A stretch of 20,119 nt of DNA from Dehalococcoidia bacterium UBA6808 (GCA_002452695.1 DKFA01000032.1:1-20119), one strand, 5' to 3'; positions 1-8,087 are shown, counted from the first letter of the stretch. The notes: generated from the letters alone by a model not told the origin. Made by a program: numbers and translations.

Positions 1-1
1 G

Positions 2-97
2 TATCAGGACGTACTGGTATGTTATTATTACAGGAAGAATGTCCCGCGCTGGTTGCCGCGGCTGACCCGCTGGGCGGGAAACACTACTGATAATTGA
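2..97 (+). CDS. 3' tail of a gene cut by the window edge (unidentified)
   Basis: The first ~100 bases look like the end of a gene that begins before the window. The frame from base 2 stays open for 31 codons and stops at TGA 95-97. It has the best GC bias at third positions and gives an aromatic and arginine-rich tail (YYYRKN, then PRWLPRLTRW), as is common after a last membrane helix. The frame from base 1 is also open, to TGA 88-90, so the frame choice is uncertain. Too little is present to name a family. The next gene starts 15 bases later, so the two may share a transcript. Confidence 0.3.
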   Translation, partial: YQDVLVCYYYRKNVPRWLPRLTRWAGNTTDN

Positions 98-112
98 GGA
101 CAATAAAAGCCC

Positions 113-754
113 ATGTTTGTACAAAAATCTGACCGCATCAACTTCATTTCGCATTTTTTAGGCGCCCTGGCCATGCTGGCCGGTACCATCGTATTGCTGG
201 CAAAATCAGTCGGGTCGTTGCAGAATATTATTCTATCCATTATCTACGGCCTGTGCGCCATTTTTATCTTCACCTGCAGTTCCATCTATCACGGGCAGAA
301 GCGGGAAGAGGACCTGTTCAACCCCTGGCGCAGGCTGGACCATATTGCCATCTTCTTTATGATCGCTGGCACCTACACCCCCATCTGCTATACCTACCTG
401 GACGTCTACTGGCGCTGGAGCATCATCGGCGCCCAGTGGCTGCTGGTGATCATCGGGTTGGTTTACAAGCTGGTCTATATCCAGGGCCCCAGGTGGCTGA
501 CAGTGCTGATCTACGTGCTGATGGGCTGGATGGCGCTGATACCTATTTATCAGTTGATAACTACCATGCCCGCCGTCTCATTGTGGCTGCTGCTGGCTGG
601 TGGAGCGGCATATACGGCAGGCGGCATCATCTATGCTGTAAAAAAGCCCAATCCGGTCCCAGGATTCTTCGGCTTCCACGAGATTTTTCACCTGCTCATT
701 CTGCTGGGCGCTGCGCTGCATTACTTCGTCATTTATATCGCGATCACAGGGTGA
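113..754 (+). CDS. Hemolysin III / PAQR-family seven-helix membrane protein (TrhA/YqfA-like)
   Basis: A 213-residue polytopic membrane protein with about seven hydrophobic helices, the normal size and layout of the HlyIII (PAQR) family. The family's metal-site motifs are all visible: SSIYH (56-60), the LDH pair D76-H77 followed by IAGTYTP (84-90), and the C-terminal GFHEIFH (187-193) with LHY at 202-204. In the related adiponectin receptors, such His and Asp residues bind zinc and the fold acts as a lipid hydrolase; the bacterial members have been linked to membrane fluidity. Despite the family name, haemolytic activity should not be assumed. A GAGG at 96-99 lies upstream of the ATG. Family assignment is secure; the substrate is unknown. 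Confidence 0.9.
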   Translation: MFVQKSDRINFISHFLGALAMLAGTIVLLAKSVGSLQNIILSIIYGLCAIFIFTCSSIYHGQKREEDLFNPWRRLDHIAIFFMIAGTYTPICYTYLDVYWRWSIIGAQWLLVIIGLVYKLVYIQGPRWLTVLIYVLMGWMALIPIYQLITTMPAVSLWLLLAGGAAYTAGGIIYAVKKPNPVPGFFGFHEIFHLLILLGAALHYFVIYIAITG

Positions 755-856
755 TAATTAACGCAAGGACGTGACTTCATACCCGACCGCAGGCTCGGAT
801 ATTGCCATAATCTGTAATAGAATATTAAGTAGATCGAAGACTGCAGGAGGACGGAG

Positions 857-1630
857 ATGAAGATAGAAGTGCTGGGCGCTCATAATACGGAGACCGACAG
901 GGCCAGGCTGCCCTGCCTGCTGGTGGATGATGTGATCGCCCTGGATGCCGGTGGGTTGACTTCCAGCCTTACTCTAACCAGGCAGCAGGCGGTGAAAAGC
1001 ATGCTCCTAACCCACCACCATTTCGACCATACGCGGGACCTGATCATGCTGGCCGCTAATGATACTGCACCCCCTTCGACCGTGGAGGTCTACGGACTGA
1101 GCGAAACACTGGAAGTGGTCTATCTCTACCTGCTGGACGGCAAGATGTACCGGGATTATACGGCCTGGCCTTCAAAGGAAGCTCCCAGGCTGTTGCTCAA
1201 GCCTGTTGCTCCATTGCAGCAGCTCATGGTGCAGGGGCATACGGTGATGCCGGTGTCTGTCAGCCATTCCGTACCCTCGGTCGGCTTCCTTATCCGGGGT
1301 GAGAGTGGTGGGAGCGTTTTTTATGCTGGTGATACCGGTGTCGGGTTGGATGAATGCTGGCGTCAGATCGCTCCTGAGGTGATGTTCATCGAGGTCACAG
1401 GCCTCAATCGTATGGAGGAAAACATGCTCAGATTGCGCCACCTTACGCCTGATTTACTGGTGAAGGAGCTGTTGCTGTTCAGGCAAATCAGAGGTTACAT
1501 CCCCCGCGTCATCGCCATGCATATCCCCTTGAATTACGAGGATGAACTGCGGTCGGAGCTGTCGGCAGCCAGCAAACAGCTTGAAATGGAGCTTGAAGTG
1601 GCCTACGAGGGCCTTGTGATCGAGGTATAA
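857..1630 (+). CDS. MBL-fold metallo-hydrolase (RNase Z / class II cAMP-phosphodiesterase-like)
   Basis: A 257-residue metallo-beta-lactamase-fold protein. The signature THHHFDH lies at 52-58, followed by a later metal-ligand His in VSHSVP (H137), the bridging Asp in YAGDTG (D159) and a final His in AMHIP (H222). The N-terminal strand MKIEVLGAHN and the wide gap between the HxHxDH block and the second half resemble RNase Z-like and class II 3',5'-cyclic nucleotide phosphodiesterase proteins more than glyoxalases or lactamases. It is cytoplasmic, with no signal peptide. AGGAGG (845-850) lies 6 bases before the ATG, which fixes the start. It ends 39 bp before the convergent dehydrogenase gene. 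The two-metal hydrolase fold is clear; the substrate (cyclic nucleotide, RNA or other phosphoester) is not. Confidence 0.82.
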   Translation: MKIEVLGAHNTETDRARLPCLLVDDVIALDAGGLTSSLTLTRQQAVKSMLLTHHHFDHTRDLIMLAANDTAPPSTVEVYGLSETLEVVYLYLLDGKMYRDYTAWPSKEAPRLLLKPVAPLQQLMVQGHTVMPVSVSHSVPSVGFLIRGESGGSVFYAGDTGVGLDECWRQIAPEVMFIEVTGLNRMEENMLRLRHLTPDLLVKELLLFRQIRGYIPRVIAMHIPLNYEDELRSELSAASKQLEMELEVAYEGLVIEV

Positions 1631-1635
1631 ACAAG

Positions 1636-1655
1636 ACGCGCCCAGCCGGGTGCGT
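1636..1655. terminator. Short hairpin between convergent genes, possible bidirectional terminator
   Basis: ACGCGCCC (1636-1643) pairs with GGGTGCGT (1648-1655) across an AGCC loop, giving an 8-bp stem with one G-T wobble. It lies in the 39-bp gap between two genes that end facing each other. No strong T-run follows on the plus strand; on the minus strand the bases after it read CTTGTTTA. A role as terminator is plausible but weakly supported. Confidence 0.4.
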
Positions 1656-1669
1656 ACTGCAGATTCAGC

Positions 1670-2557
1670 TTATTTCAGGCTGGTCACGTCGAAGGGTATC
1701 ATTTTGCCGTCGGGTGTGTAATCGTAAAAGCCTTTCCCCACCTTGCGACCCAGCCTGCCCGCGGCCACCATTTTCTCCAGCAGATCAGATGATACCGAGA
1801 TATTGCCTGCCCCCAGCGCCTGGAAGGCCTTGCCCACGCGCATGTAGGTATCAAGGCCGGCGTTATCGGCGATCTCGAAAGGGCCGATATTCCAGTTAAA
1901 GCCGTAGTGCATACCCTTGTCGACATCCTCGACGGTGGCAATGCCCTTCTCAACCAGTTCCAGCGCCTCGCGGAACGCAGCGCCACTGATACGGTTCATA
2001 ATGAACCCCGGGATGTCCTTCATGACCTTGACAGGGTACTGGCCGAGGGAGTTAACGAACTCGACGCTCTTTTTAAATACCTCGTCGGATGTCTTCTCGC
2101 CCCTGATCACCTCTACCAGCTTCATCATCGGCACCGGGCCGAAGAAATGCAGTCCTATCACCCTTTGCGGGTGTCCGGTCAACGAGGCCAGGCGTGTGAT
2201 TGGGATGCTGGAAGTGTTGGAAGCCAGGATGGTCTCCGGTTTGCACCTCTCGTCCAGGTCTTTGAAGATCTGCTTCTTCAGCTCCTCTTCTTCGAAAACG
2301 GCTTCGATTACCCACTGGCATTGAGCAGCAATGGAAAGGTCGTTGACCACGCTGATCCTGTCCTGTACTGCTTTGGCGCTGTCTTTGATTTTTCCTTTGA
2401 CCGACAGCTTTTCGGTGGACCAGCTTATCTGTTTGAGGGTTGCCTCAATCGCTTCCGGCTTGCTGTCGTAGAGATGGACGGCGTAGCCGGCCTGCGCTGC
2501 TACCTGTGTTATGCCGCCCCCCATAAAACCGGCGCCGATGACCAGTACCTTGTCCAT
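1670..2557 (-). CDS. 3-hydroxyacyl-CoA (3-hydroxybutyryl-CoA) dehydrogenase
   Basis: NAD-dependent oxidation of 3-hydroxyacyl-CoA to 3-ketoacyl-CoA (beta-oxidation), or the reverse step in butyrate-type metabolism. The 295 residues match the single-function HBD/PaaH family. A Rossmann loop GAGFMGGG at 8-15 with D31 after the second strand indicates NAD preference. The catalytic set is complete: SNTSS (113-117), H137 in GLHFFGPVP, E149 in LVEVI, and N188 in PGFIMNRI. The C-terminal helical domain has GPFEIAD (225-231) and GKGFYDY (274-280). A longer frame reaches 2623, but the ATG at 2557 is preferred because AGGAG sits just upstream and the Rossmann strand starts at once. It is divergent from the crotonase gene, and together they could supply adjacent beta-oxidation steps. 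Confidence 0.95.
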   Translation of the reverse strand: MDKVLVIGAGFMGGGITQVAAQAGYAVHLYDSKPEAIEATLKQISWSTEKLSVKGKIKDSAKAVQDRISVVNDLSIAAQCQWVIEAVFEEEELKKQIFKDLDERCKPETILASNTSSIPITRLASLTGHPQRVIGLHFFGPVPMMKLVEVIRGEKTSDEVFKKSVEFVNSLGQYPVKVMKDIPGFIMNRISGAAFREALELVEKGIATVEDVDKGMHYGFNWNIGPFEIADNAGLDTYMRVGKAFQALGAGNISVSSDLLEKMVAAGRLGRKVGKGFYDYTPDGKMIPFDVTSLK

Positions 2558-2593
2558 AAATGTTGCTCCTTCACTTATTGTCGTTTGCGGCAA

Positions 2594-2623
2594 ATTATAA
2601 CATTTCACTGAACGAGCCGTCAC
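2594..2623 (-). promoter_or_regulatory. Promoter for the dehydrogenase gene
   Basis: On the minus strand a perfect TATAAT (2599-2594) is preceded by TGT, an extended -10, and 18 bases further up by GTGACG (2623-2618), four of six matches to TTGACA. The predicted RNA start leaves a leader of roughly 30 nt before the ATG at 2557. Confidence 0.55.
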
Positions 2624-2716
2624 TCAGTTATGCCACAGACGTCGGGACAACCGCGGCATTTTTCGTATATCGCTGTACACACCTGGTACCGCGCCGTTAA
2701 ACCCAGGGCGCTGCTT

Positions 2717-2727
2717 TGGTATATAAT
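2717..2727 (+). promoter_or_regulatory. -10 region for the crotonase gene
   Basis: TGGTATATAAT contains TATAAT (2722-2727) with an upstream TG. The -35 is poor; TTAAAC at 2697-2702 is the nearest candidate, at 19 bp. Transcription would start near 2734, about 37 nt before the ATG at 2771. Confidence 0.45.
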
Positions 2728-2770
2728 ATTGAACGTTTTAGCGGCTTAAATTTTGCAGGAGGTATCTCAG

Positions 2771-3484
2771 ATGTCTGCAGTTGACTGGACACTGGATGAG
2801 AATGTCGCCGTATTGACCATGAACAGCGGTGAAAACAGGTTCAATATTGGGTTCTGCACAGAAATGCTGGATGCGCTTGACGCCATCGAGAAGACCACCG
2901 GGGCCAGCGCCCTCGTGGTCAGGTCGGGACATGAAAAGATCTGGTCGAACGGCATGGACCTCGACTGGCTGATGCCGGCTATGACCAACAAAGACCCTGA
3001 AGCGCATACGTTTTTTAAATTGCAGGATGCTTTGATGAGGCGCCTGCTGTTTTATCCCATGATCACAATCGCCGCCCTCACCGGGCACGCCTTTGCTGGC
3101 GGCGCTATCTTTTCCTGCTGTTTCGATTTCCGCTATATGCGATCCGACCGCGGCTTTCTCTGTTTTCCTGAAGTCGACCTCAACATCCCCTTCATGCCCT
3201 ATATGACGGCTGTAATCAAGAAGTCTTTCCCCCGGAACCTCCTCGAATATGCCCTGCTTACCGGCCATCGTTTCACCGCTGCGGAGCTGGAGGAATGCCG
3301 TTTTATCCGCAAAGCCTGCGCCATGGACGATATCATGAAAGAGGCGGTAGCTTTTGGCAAAACCCTGAATAAAAGCCGCTGGACGGTGGGTGAGATAAAA
3401 AAAGTGCTGCACGAAGATATTGCCTATATGTTAGATCATCCTGTCGATATCACCTTCGATCCCAATAATACACCAATCAAATGA
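2771..3484 (+). CDS. Crotonase-superfamily enoyl-CoA hydratase/isomerase
   Basis: A 237-residue acyl-CoA-handling enzyme of the crotonase fold. The acyl-CoA pocket motif SNGMDLDW is at 59-66 and the oxyanion-hole segment GHAFAGGA at 105-112. E134 in CFPEVDLN matches the first catalytic glutamate (rat crotonase Glu144). The position of the second glutamate (Glu164) appears to be tyrosine (Y160 in EYALLTG), although E159 is adjacent. One-glutamate members are typically delta3,delta2-enoyl-CoA isomerases, so isomerase is more likely than hydratase. A TTG further upstream keeps the frame open, but AGGAGG at 2757-2762 lies 8 bases before the ATG at 2771, which decides the start. It is divergent from the 3-hydroxyacyl-CoA dehydrogenase, suggesting unsaturated fatty acid or CoA-ester breakdown. 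Confidence 0.85.
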   Translation: MSAVDWTLDENVAVLTMNSGENRFNIGFCTEMLDALDAIEKTTGASALVVRSGHEKIWSNGMDLDWLMPAMTNKDPEAHTFFKLQDALMRRLLFYPMITIAALTGHAFAGGAIFSCCFDFRYMRSDRGFLCFPEVDLNIPFMPYMTAVIKKSFPRNLLEYALLTGHRFTAAELEECRFIRKACAMDDIMKEAVAFGKTLNKSRWTVGEIKKVLHEDIAYMLDHPVDITFDPNNTPIK

Positions 3485-3512
3485 ATTCCTTTCCATGAGC
3501 GACTGGAAAATA

Positions 3513-3538
3513 TCAGACAGACAAACCCGCCTGTCTGA
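3513..3538. repeat. 8-bp inverted repeat in the intergenic gap
   Basis: TCAGACAG (3513-3520) and CTGTCTGA (3531-3538) are exact inverse copies separated by 10 bases, starting 28 bases after the crotonase stop codon. No T-run follows. It could be a hairpin in the RNA or an operator for the downstream gene. Confidence 0.5.
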
Positions 3539-3597
3539 GATGTCGTCCGGCGCCCTTTTGACAATCTGAATGGTACAGATGAAAGGACACAGTGAAA

Positions 3598-5247
3598 ATG
3601 AATCTTAAACAGGTCTGCCGTTCGCATTTCATGGTCGGGGCTGTGCTGTTTGCATTGTCGGTCTTGCTCTTAGTGCAGGCTTCCTGCCTGACCCCCGACA
3701 GGGTATCTGGTTCGCTGGTGCGGATTTATGCCGGCGACAGCATGGGTACAGGTTTCCTTATCGACAAGGCAGGCTATGCCGTTACCAGCTACCATATCGT
3801 TTCCGGCAGCAACTCCGTCTCGGTGGTTATGAAATCAGGTGAGCAGTACAGCGGCAAGATCGTGTGCCGCGATGAGGGAAGGGATTTTGCTGTGATCAGA
3901 ATGGACGGGGTCAGCGCTGAACTCCCCTCTTTGACGGCAGGCGATTCGGACAGGTTACAGTCTGGAGAGCAGGTGGTCGTAGCAAGCTATCAGCAGGACA
4001 AGGCCTCGCCTGATCTCGTAACAACGGTTATGTCCAACCAGTCGAAACTGGATGGCGTCAGCTGCCTTCAACTGGGCGGCTCGGTTACCATTGGCAGGTA
4101 CGGCGCACCCGTATTGAATAAATCAGGCGAAGTGGTTGGCATGGTGAAGTGGGACAGCGGCGATGCGACGCAGGTGGGGCTGGCGGTGGCTGTCAACGAG
4201 TTCAGCGACAAGATCGGCGAGGCTGTCTGCAGCGACTGCAGTGAGCTGTCCATATCCGGTCTTGCGCCTCAGTCTGTAGCAGATACCAGCGCTATCATAA
4301 TGTGGCAGACCACTAAACCTTCTTCCGGCATCGTAGAGTGGGGTCCATCCGGGTCATACGCCAACAGGACTGATACCACTGATGGGACCGGCAGGTCGCA
4401 TGCAGTGGTGCTAAAGGGGCTGAAGCCCGGTACAGTTTACCAGTACCGTGTCATAGCGGTTGATCCATGTGGGAATGAGATTATCTCGGATGGGCAGGAC
4501 CTGACGACGCTTGCGGCCGTGCCGCAATCGGGAGCGCTGTCCATTATCAATGTCACGGTAAGTGAGATATCCAGTTCAGGCGCCACGGTGTCATGGGTGA
4601 CCAACAAACCTTCCAACAGCGTGATCTTCTACGGCACAACGGAAGATTCCAAAACCGCAATGCGCACTGACAGCAACAATGTTTACGAGCATAAGATTCG
4701 TTTTGAAGGACTTACGCCGGAGACCCGCTATTATGTCACCGTTCAGTCGGTGACCGAGAAAGGAGAGGTGGCGGAGAGTGCCGCCAAACCGTTTAAAGCA
4801 TTGTCAACCTCACCGCTTTGCTGCAGGCTGGCCTGCCGTATGCCGGATTTCGTATTCAAAGATATGAACGGCAACGATTTCACGCAGGATGATCTGGCCG
4901 GCAGGAAAGTCTGCATGACCTTTACCAAGACAACATGCTCCATCTGCATGGGGCAGGCCGTATATTTAAATGATATTTACCTGAGCTGGCCGAAGGGCGA
5001 TATCCTGTTTATGTGTGTTGCCAATCACGAAAAACCTGCGGATGTTATAGAGTGGATGAAGAAGTATGGCCTGATTGTGCCGGTTTATCTCGATGTAGAG
5101 GGTGAACTGGTTGACTATTGCCACCTGCGTACCATCCCCAGCACTCTCTGTATCAATGAGAAGGGTATTGTTGTCTATAGCCGGGAAGGTCCGTTCGGCA
5201 GCAGGAAAGAATTCGAGGAAACGTTAAAAAATGTGAAGTGGGAGTGA
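3598..5247 (+). CDS. Exported fusion protein: inactive trypsin-like domain, two FN3 domains, CxxC thioredoxin-like domain
   Basis: 549 residues. A hydrophobic N-terminal segment (about 10-29) is a signal peptide or anchor; the C30 context (QASC) is a poor lipobox. Residues ~38-210 have the DegP/HtrA-type trypsin fold: TSYHIV carries the catalytic His (H66) and RDFAVIRMD the Asp (D96), but the GNSGGP position reads GRYGAP, with Y168 in place of serine. Two fibronectin-III domains follow (~217-305 and ~314-403), similar to purple-acid-phosphatase N-domains. The C-terminal redoxin domain (~413-549) has TTCSIC (C447, C450) and the cis-proline in TIPST (P514), typical of TlpA/ResA-like thiol oxidoreductases. 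It probably acts outside the membrane as a binding and disulfide-handling protein. AAAGGA (3582-3587) sits 10 bases before this ATG; a GTG at 3592 is an alternative start. Confidence 0.82.
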   Translation: MNLKQVCRSHFMVGAVLFALSVLLLVQASCLTPDRVSGSLVRIYAGDSMGTGFLIDKAGYAVTSYHIVSGSNSVSVVMKSGEQYSGKIVCRDEGRDFAVIRMDGVSAELPSLTAGDSDRLQSGEQVVVASYQQDKASPDLVTTVMSNQSKLDGVSCLQLGGSVTIGRYGAPVLNKSGEVVGMVKWDSGDATQVGLAVAVNEFSDKIGEAVCSDCSELSISGLAPQSVADTSAIIMWQTTKPSSGIVEWGPSGSYANRTDTTDGTGRSHAVVLKGLKPGTVYQYRVIAVDPCGNEIISDGQDLTTLAAVPQSGALSIINVTVSEISSSGATVSWVTNKPSNSVIFYGTTEDSKTAMRTDSNNVYEHKIRFEGLTPETRYYVTVQSVTEKGEVAESAAKPFKALSTSPLCCRLACRMPDFVFKDMNGNDFTQDDLAGRKVCMTFTKTTCSICMGQAVYLNDIYLSWPKGDILFMCVANHEKPADVIEWMKKYGLIVPVYLDVEGELVDYCHLRTIPSTLCINEKGIVVYSREGPFGSRKEFEETLKNVKWE

Positions 5248-5273
5248 GTTTGGGTTGAATGGTGGAAATTTGT

Positions 5274-5305
5274 AGCCGGCGCCGCTATTAATAGCGGCGC
5301 CGGCT
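5274..5305. terminator. Perfect 32-bp palindrome, bidirectional terminator candidate
   Basis: Bases 5274-5289 and 5290-5305 are exact inverse complements, with GC-rich outer arms and an AT-rich centre (TATTAATA). It lies between two genes that end facing each other (5247 and 5334). The downstream plus-strand bases are T-rich (TATTTATTTTAT), as expected for an intrinsic terminator serving the plus strand; a cruciform or protein site is also possible. Confidence 0.75.
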
Positions 5306-5333
5306 GTTCTCGGTATTTATTTTATCAGTAGGT

Positions 5334-6440
5334 TTATGTCTTGAATGTCAGGGTCACAGCGTTGCCCAGCTCGATCGTATCCCCCTCATTGAGCATGTGC
5401 CTGCCGGTACCCTTGATGGCGCTGCCGTTAAGGCGTGTTCCGTTGGTGCTCTGCTTGTCCTCGATGTAATAATGCCCATCGTCATAATCGAGCAGCACAT
5501 GTTGCCTCGAGATCAGGTCGGCCTTGTCGGCTTTGACCATTGACTGGAAGTCCCTGCGTCCCAGCGCTCCCAGTTTGCCGCCAAGATCGATCTGTCCTCC
5601 GCCGGATGCCACAAGTTTGGCGCCGTGCCCGTTGGCTGCGGGTGTGGTGACCATGCCGGTTCCGTCGCTGACAGCGGTGGGGGTGGAGAGGTTTCCGTCC
5701 TTTGTCGCTGCCCGCACTGCGGCCGGCTTACGTGTGGCGATCAGGACGATTACCACTGCCAGGACGGCCAGCAGGGCAATCAGCAGGAGATACATTAGCC
5801 AGGGCGTGTCATCATAGCTGTAACTGCTCTGGCCGGTGATCACAGCCGGTGTGCTGACCGCCGCGGTCGCGCTGTGCGCTGTGACGATCGGCGCTACAGT
5901 AACAGTAGTACTGGCGCTGGTTGTGCCGCCGGTGCCGGTCGCAGTCAGCGTATAGGTGGTGGTATAGGCCGGCTGCACGGTAAATGCCCCCGAAGCGGCC
6001 ACCGAGCCTGCCGACGGTGAGATCGTGACATCGCTGGCATTGCTGGTCGTCCAGTTCAGCACGGCAGATTCACCGGGCTGTATGTAGCTCGGATTGGAAG
6101 AAAAGGAAGTGATCAGAGGGACATATACCGGCTCTGTATAAGTCTGTATTACTATCACCGGCTCGGTCTCATAGTAATATTTGTGTGTGCCGATCCATGG
6201 CCAGGCGGAGCTGTAGTAGCCGGGCCAGGGAGTGCCGTAATAATAGGGCCAATCAGACGGCGCCGGTGGGTGAATAGGCGGTGCAGAAGGTGGCGGCGGT
6301 GGAGGCGCAAAAGGAGTTGCAGGCTGCGCAGGACCGCTGCCATGCTCACTCATTGCCGCCTGGGCCGGTGCGGCAGCCAGTAACAGCGCAGAGCAGAGTA
6401 ATACTGCTGTAATAAGCGGAAAAGCTATTATCGTTTTCAT
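5334..6440 (-). CDS. Membrane protein with outer Ig-like domain and cytoplasmic FHA domain
   Basis: 368 residues in the order signal peptide (1-28, ending AQA), a proline/tyrosine-rich stretch with seven consecutive prolines (46-66), an Ig-like beta-sandwich (~109-183, with LNWTTSNAS and TTTYTLTA), a transmembrane helix (~214-236) and an FHA domain (~276-368). The phosphothreonine-binding residues are present: GRRD (294-297), SRQH (311-314) and NGTRLNG (333-339). FHA domains bind phosphothreonine, so the inner end probably docks a target of the nearby kinase. The Ig domain closely resembles the first one of the upstream gene, so the two are likely tandem paralogues. AAGGAGG lies just before the ATG, and the gap to the upstream gene is 19 bp, so they share an operon. 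The ectodomain ligand is unknown. Confidence 0.85.
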   Translation of the reverse strand: MKTIIAFPLITAVLLCSALLLAAAPAQAAMSEHGSGPAQPATPFAPPPPPPSAPPIHPPAPSDWPYYYGTPWPGYYSSAWPWIGTHKYYYETEPVIVIQTYTEPVYVPLITSFSSNPSYIQPGESAVLNWTTSNASDVTISPSAGSVAASGAFTVQPAYTTTYTLTATGTGGTTSASTTVTVAPIVTAHSATAAVSTPAVITGQSSYSYDDTPWLMYLLLIALLAVLAVVIVLIATRKPAAVRAATKDGNLSTPTAVSDGTGMVTTPAANGHGAKLVASGGGQIDLGGKLGALGRRDFQSMVKADKADLISRQHVLLDYDDGHYYIEDKQSTNGTRLNGSAIKGTGRHMLNEGDTIELGNAVTLTFKT

Positions 6441-6459
6441 TCGACCTCCTTATGAGGAA

Positions 6460-8049
6460 CTATTTTTTAAACGTAATTGTGAGCTTGCCTCCCAGGTCGA
6501 TAGCATCTCCGTCCTGGAGGGCGTGCCTGCCGCTGCCTTTGATCTCGACGCCGTTGACTCTGGTGCCGTTGGTGCTGCTGCGGTCTTCAATGTAGTATTG
6601 CTTATCCTCGTACCAGATGTTGATATGTTGTCTGGAGATATAGGAGACCTTGTCGGCGGGCATGAACTTTTCAAAATCATGGCGTCCGAAGCTGCGATTG
6701 TTCCCGGCCAGTATGATCTCGCTGCCGTCGGGAGTGGCCAGTTTGGCTGGTATGGCTTCTATCACGGACGTCGTGGAGGGAGTGGTTTCGGCTGCGGGGG
6801 TGGTTGCGGCTGCGACCGTGGTGCTGGCGGGTTGTGTGGCGGATGATGGCTGCGAGGCCGCAGACTGCACAGTCGCAGCCTTGCGTGGCCTGGTGAACAG
6901 GAGAATAAAGATCGATATCGCTGCTATGGCCAGCAGGCCGATCAGTCCCCAAAGCAGGTAGGGTGGTTGGGTCACGTAGATCACTGCGCTGGCCGTCTGT
7001 ACGCTGCCGTCTGCATATACGGCATTAAGCGTGTAAGTGGCGGATTCCCGCGGGCTGATTTGAGCAGTGCCGGAGGTGCCGACATTGCCCAGGCCGCTGA
7101 TGGTCACCTGCCTCGCAGCGGGGGCCGACCACGTCAGCAAAGCAGCCTCACCGCTCTGAATGTTGTCGCGGTCAATGCTTATGGCCGGCGCTATCCTGGG
7201 TGTGACCGTGATAGTCACGCTGGAAGTCTCCGATCTGCCGCTGCTGCCCCTGGCAGTCAGCGTATAGGTAGTGCTGGTGGCCGGTGTGACCGTCGTTGAA
7301 CCTGACGCTGCAACCGTACCTACGCTGGGCGAAATGGTCACGCTGGTAGCATTGGTAGTGGTCCAGGTCAGAGTCGCCGTCTGCCCTGCATCGATGGTGG
7401 AGTAGTTGGAGGTAAAGGAGTTGATCACCGGATTGTAAACCGGGGTTATGATCGTGGACGGCGCATTATAGGGGTAATAGGGGTAGTAATCCCTGATAAA
7501 GTTGAAGGTCAGTGAGCGGGTAGTCCAGGAGAACCCTGACAGGTACCACATCCTCCAGGTGTATTCTCCCGGAGGGTCCCAGGTTTCAGCAGCAAAAGGG
7601 CCGATCTTCCAGATGCCTGCAGCGGGCCTATACCATTTATAGCAAAGCCAGTGCCCGTAGACGGTATCGGAACCGCTGGGATAGTATTCCCAGAGGTAGA
7701 AATAGCCCGGTCCGTTGAAAGATACGATCAGGTAGCACAACTCGTTGCGGTAGAGGGTATTGAGTATTTGACCGTGGCTGTTGACCAGGTAGGCGCTGAC
7801 GATGGACGAGGCGACGCCCGGCGCAACCGGCAGCGGGTTTATCATCTGCAGGTTTGACCAGGTCTGGTTGTAAGCCTCCACGTTAACCGGGGGCTCTATG
7901 AACTGACCGCCTTCAAAGGGAGGATGCCAGTTGGTATCCGGCGTCGCAGGCGGGATGGGCTGGTCCTGTGCGTAAGCCGGTAAAATTATGACTGAAGCGC
8001 ACAGGAGCGAAAGCAGGTTGATCAACAATAGTTTCAAAAGCGTTTTCAT
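6460..8049 (-). CDS. Membrane FHA protein with EYYPSG ectodomain and two Ig-like domains
   Basis: 529 residues. Signal peptide 1-27 (ends AYA), then an unnamed outer domain (~100-172) with EYYPSG (121-126), CYKW (136-139) and IWKIGPF (146-152). Two Ig-like domains follow (~208-283 and ~288-360), then a transmembrane helix (~364-386), a low-complexity Ala/Thr/Ser linker (~390-430) and a C-terminal FHA domain (~435-529) with GRHD (455-458), SRQH (472-475) and NGTRVNG (494-500). The topology puts the first domains outside and FHA inside. It is the first gene of the second minus-strand operon, and its promoter carries the 11-bp-phased repeat array. A signal-receiving role with phosphothreonine-dependent partners is inference from domains and neighbours. 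Confidence 0.85.
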   Translation of the reverse strand: MKTLLKLLLINLLSLLCASVIILPAYAQDQPIPPATPDTNWHPPFEGGQFIEPPVNVEAYNQTWSNLQMINPLPVAPGVASSIVSAYLVNSHGQILNTLYRNELCYLIVSFNGPGYFYLWEYYPSGSDTVYGHWLCYKWYRPAAGIWKIGPFAAETWDPPGEYTWRMWYLSGFSWTTRSLTFNFIRDYYPYYPYNAPSTIITPVYNPVINSFTSNYSTIDAGQTATLTWTTTNATSVTISPSVGTVAASGSTTVTPATSTTYTLTARGSSGRSETSSVTITVTPRIAPAISIDRDNIQSGEAALLTWSAPAARQVTISGLGNVGTSGTAQISPRESATYTLNAVYADGSVQTASAVIYVTQPPYLLWGLIGLLAIAAISIFILLFTRPRKAATVQSAASQPSSATQPASTTVAAATTPAAETTPSTTSVIEAIPAKLATPDGSEIILAGNNRSFGRHDFEKFMPADKVSYISRQHINIWYEDKQYYIEDRSSTNGTRVNGVEIKGSGRHALQDGDAIDLGGKLTITFKK

Positions 8050-8087
8050 TTTTCCTACTCCTGTAGCATGTATTTCTGTTTATTTTA

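Noticed and set aside
1907..2611. Long plus-strand open frame (234 codons) opposite the dehydrogenase gene
   Set aside because: It is the antisense shadow of a well-conserved enzyme whose every motif is on the minus strand; no ribosome site or recognisable domain.
2738..3412. 224-codon minus-strand frame opposite the crotonase gene
   Set aside because: Antisense to a clear crotonase with a strong ribosome site; the translation has no domain character.
3558..3563. Perfect TTGACA before the pseudoprotease fusion gene
   Set aside because: No -10 hexamer occurs 15-19 bp downstream (that position is the ribosome site), so it is not a promoter in the usual form.
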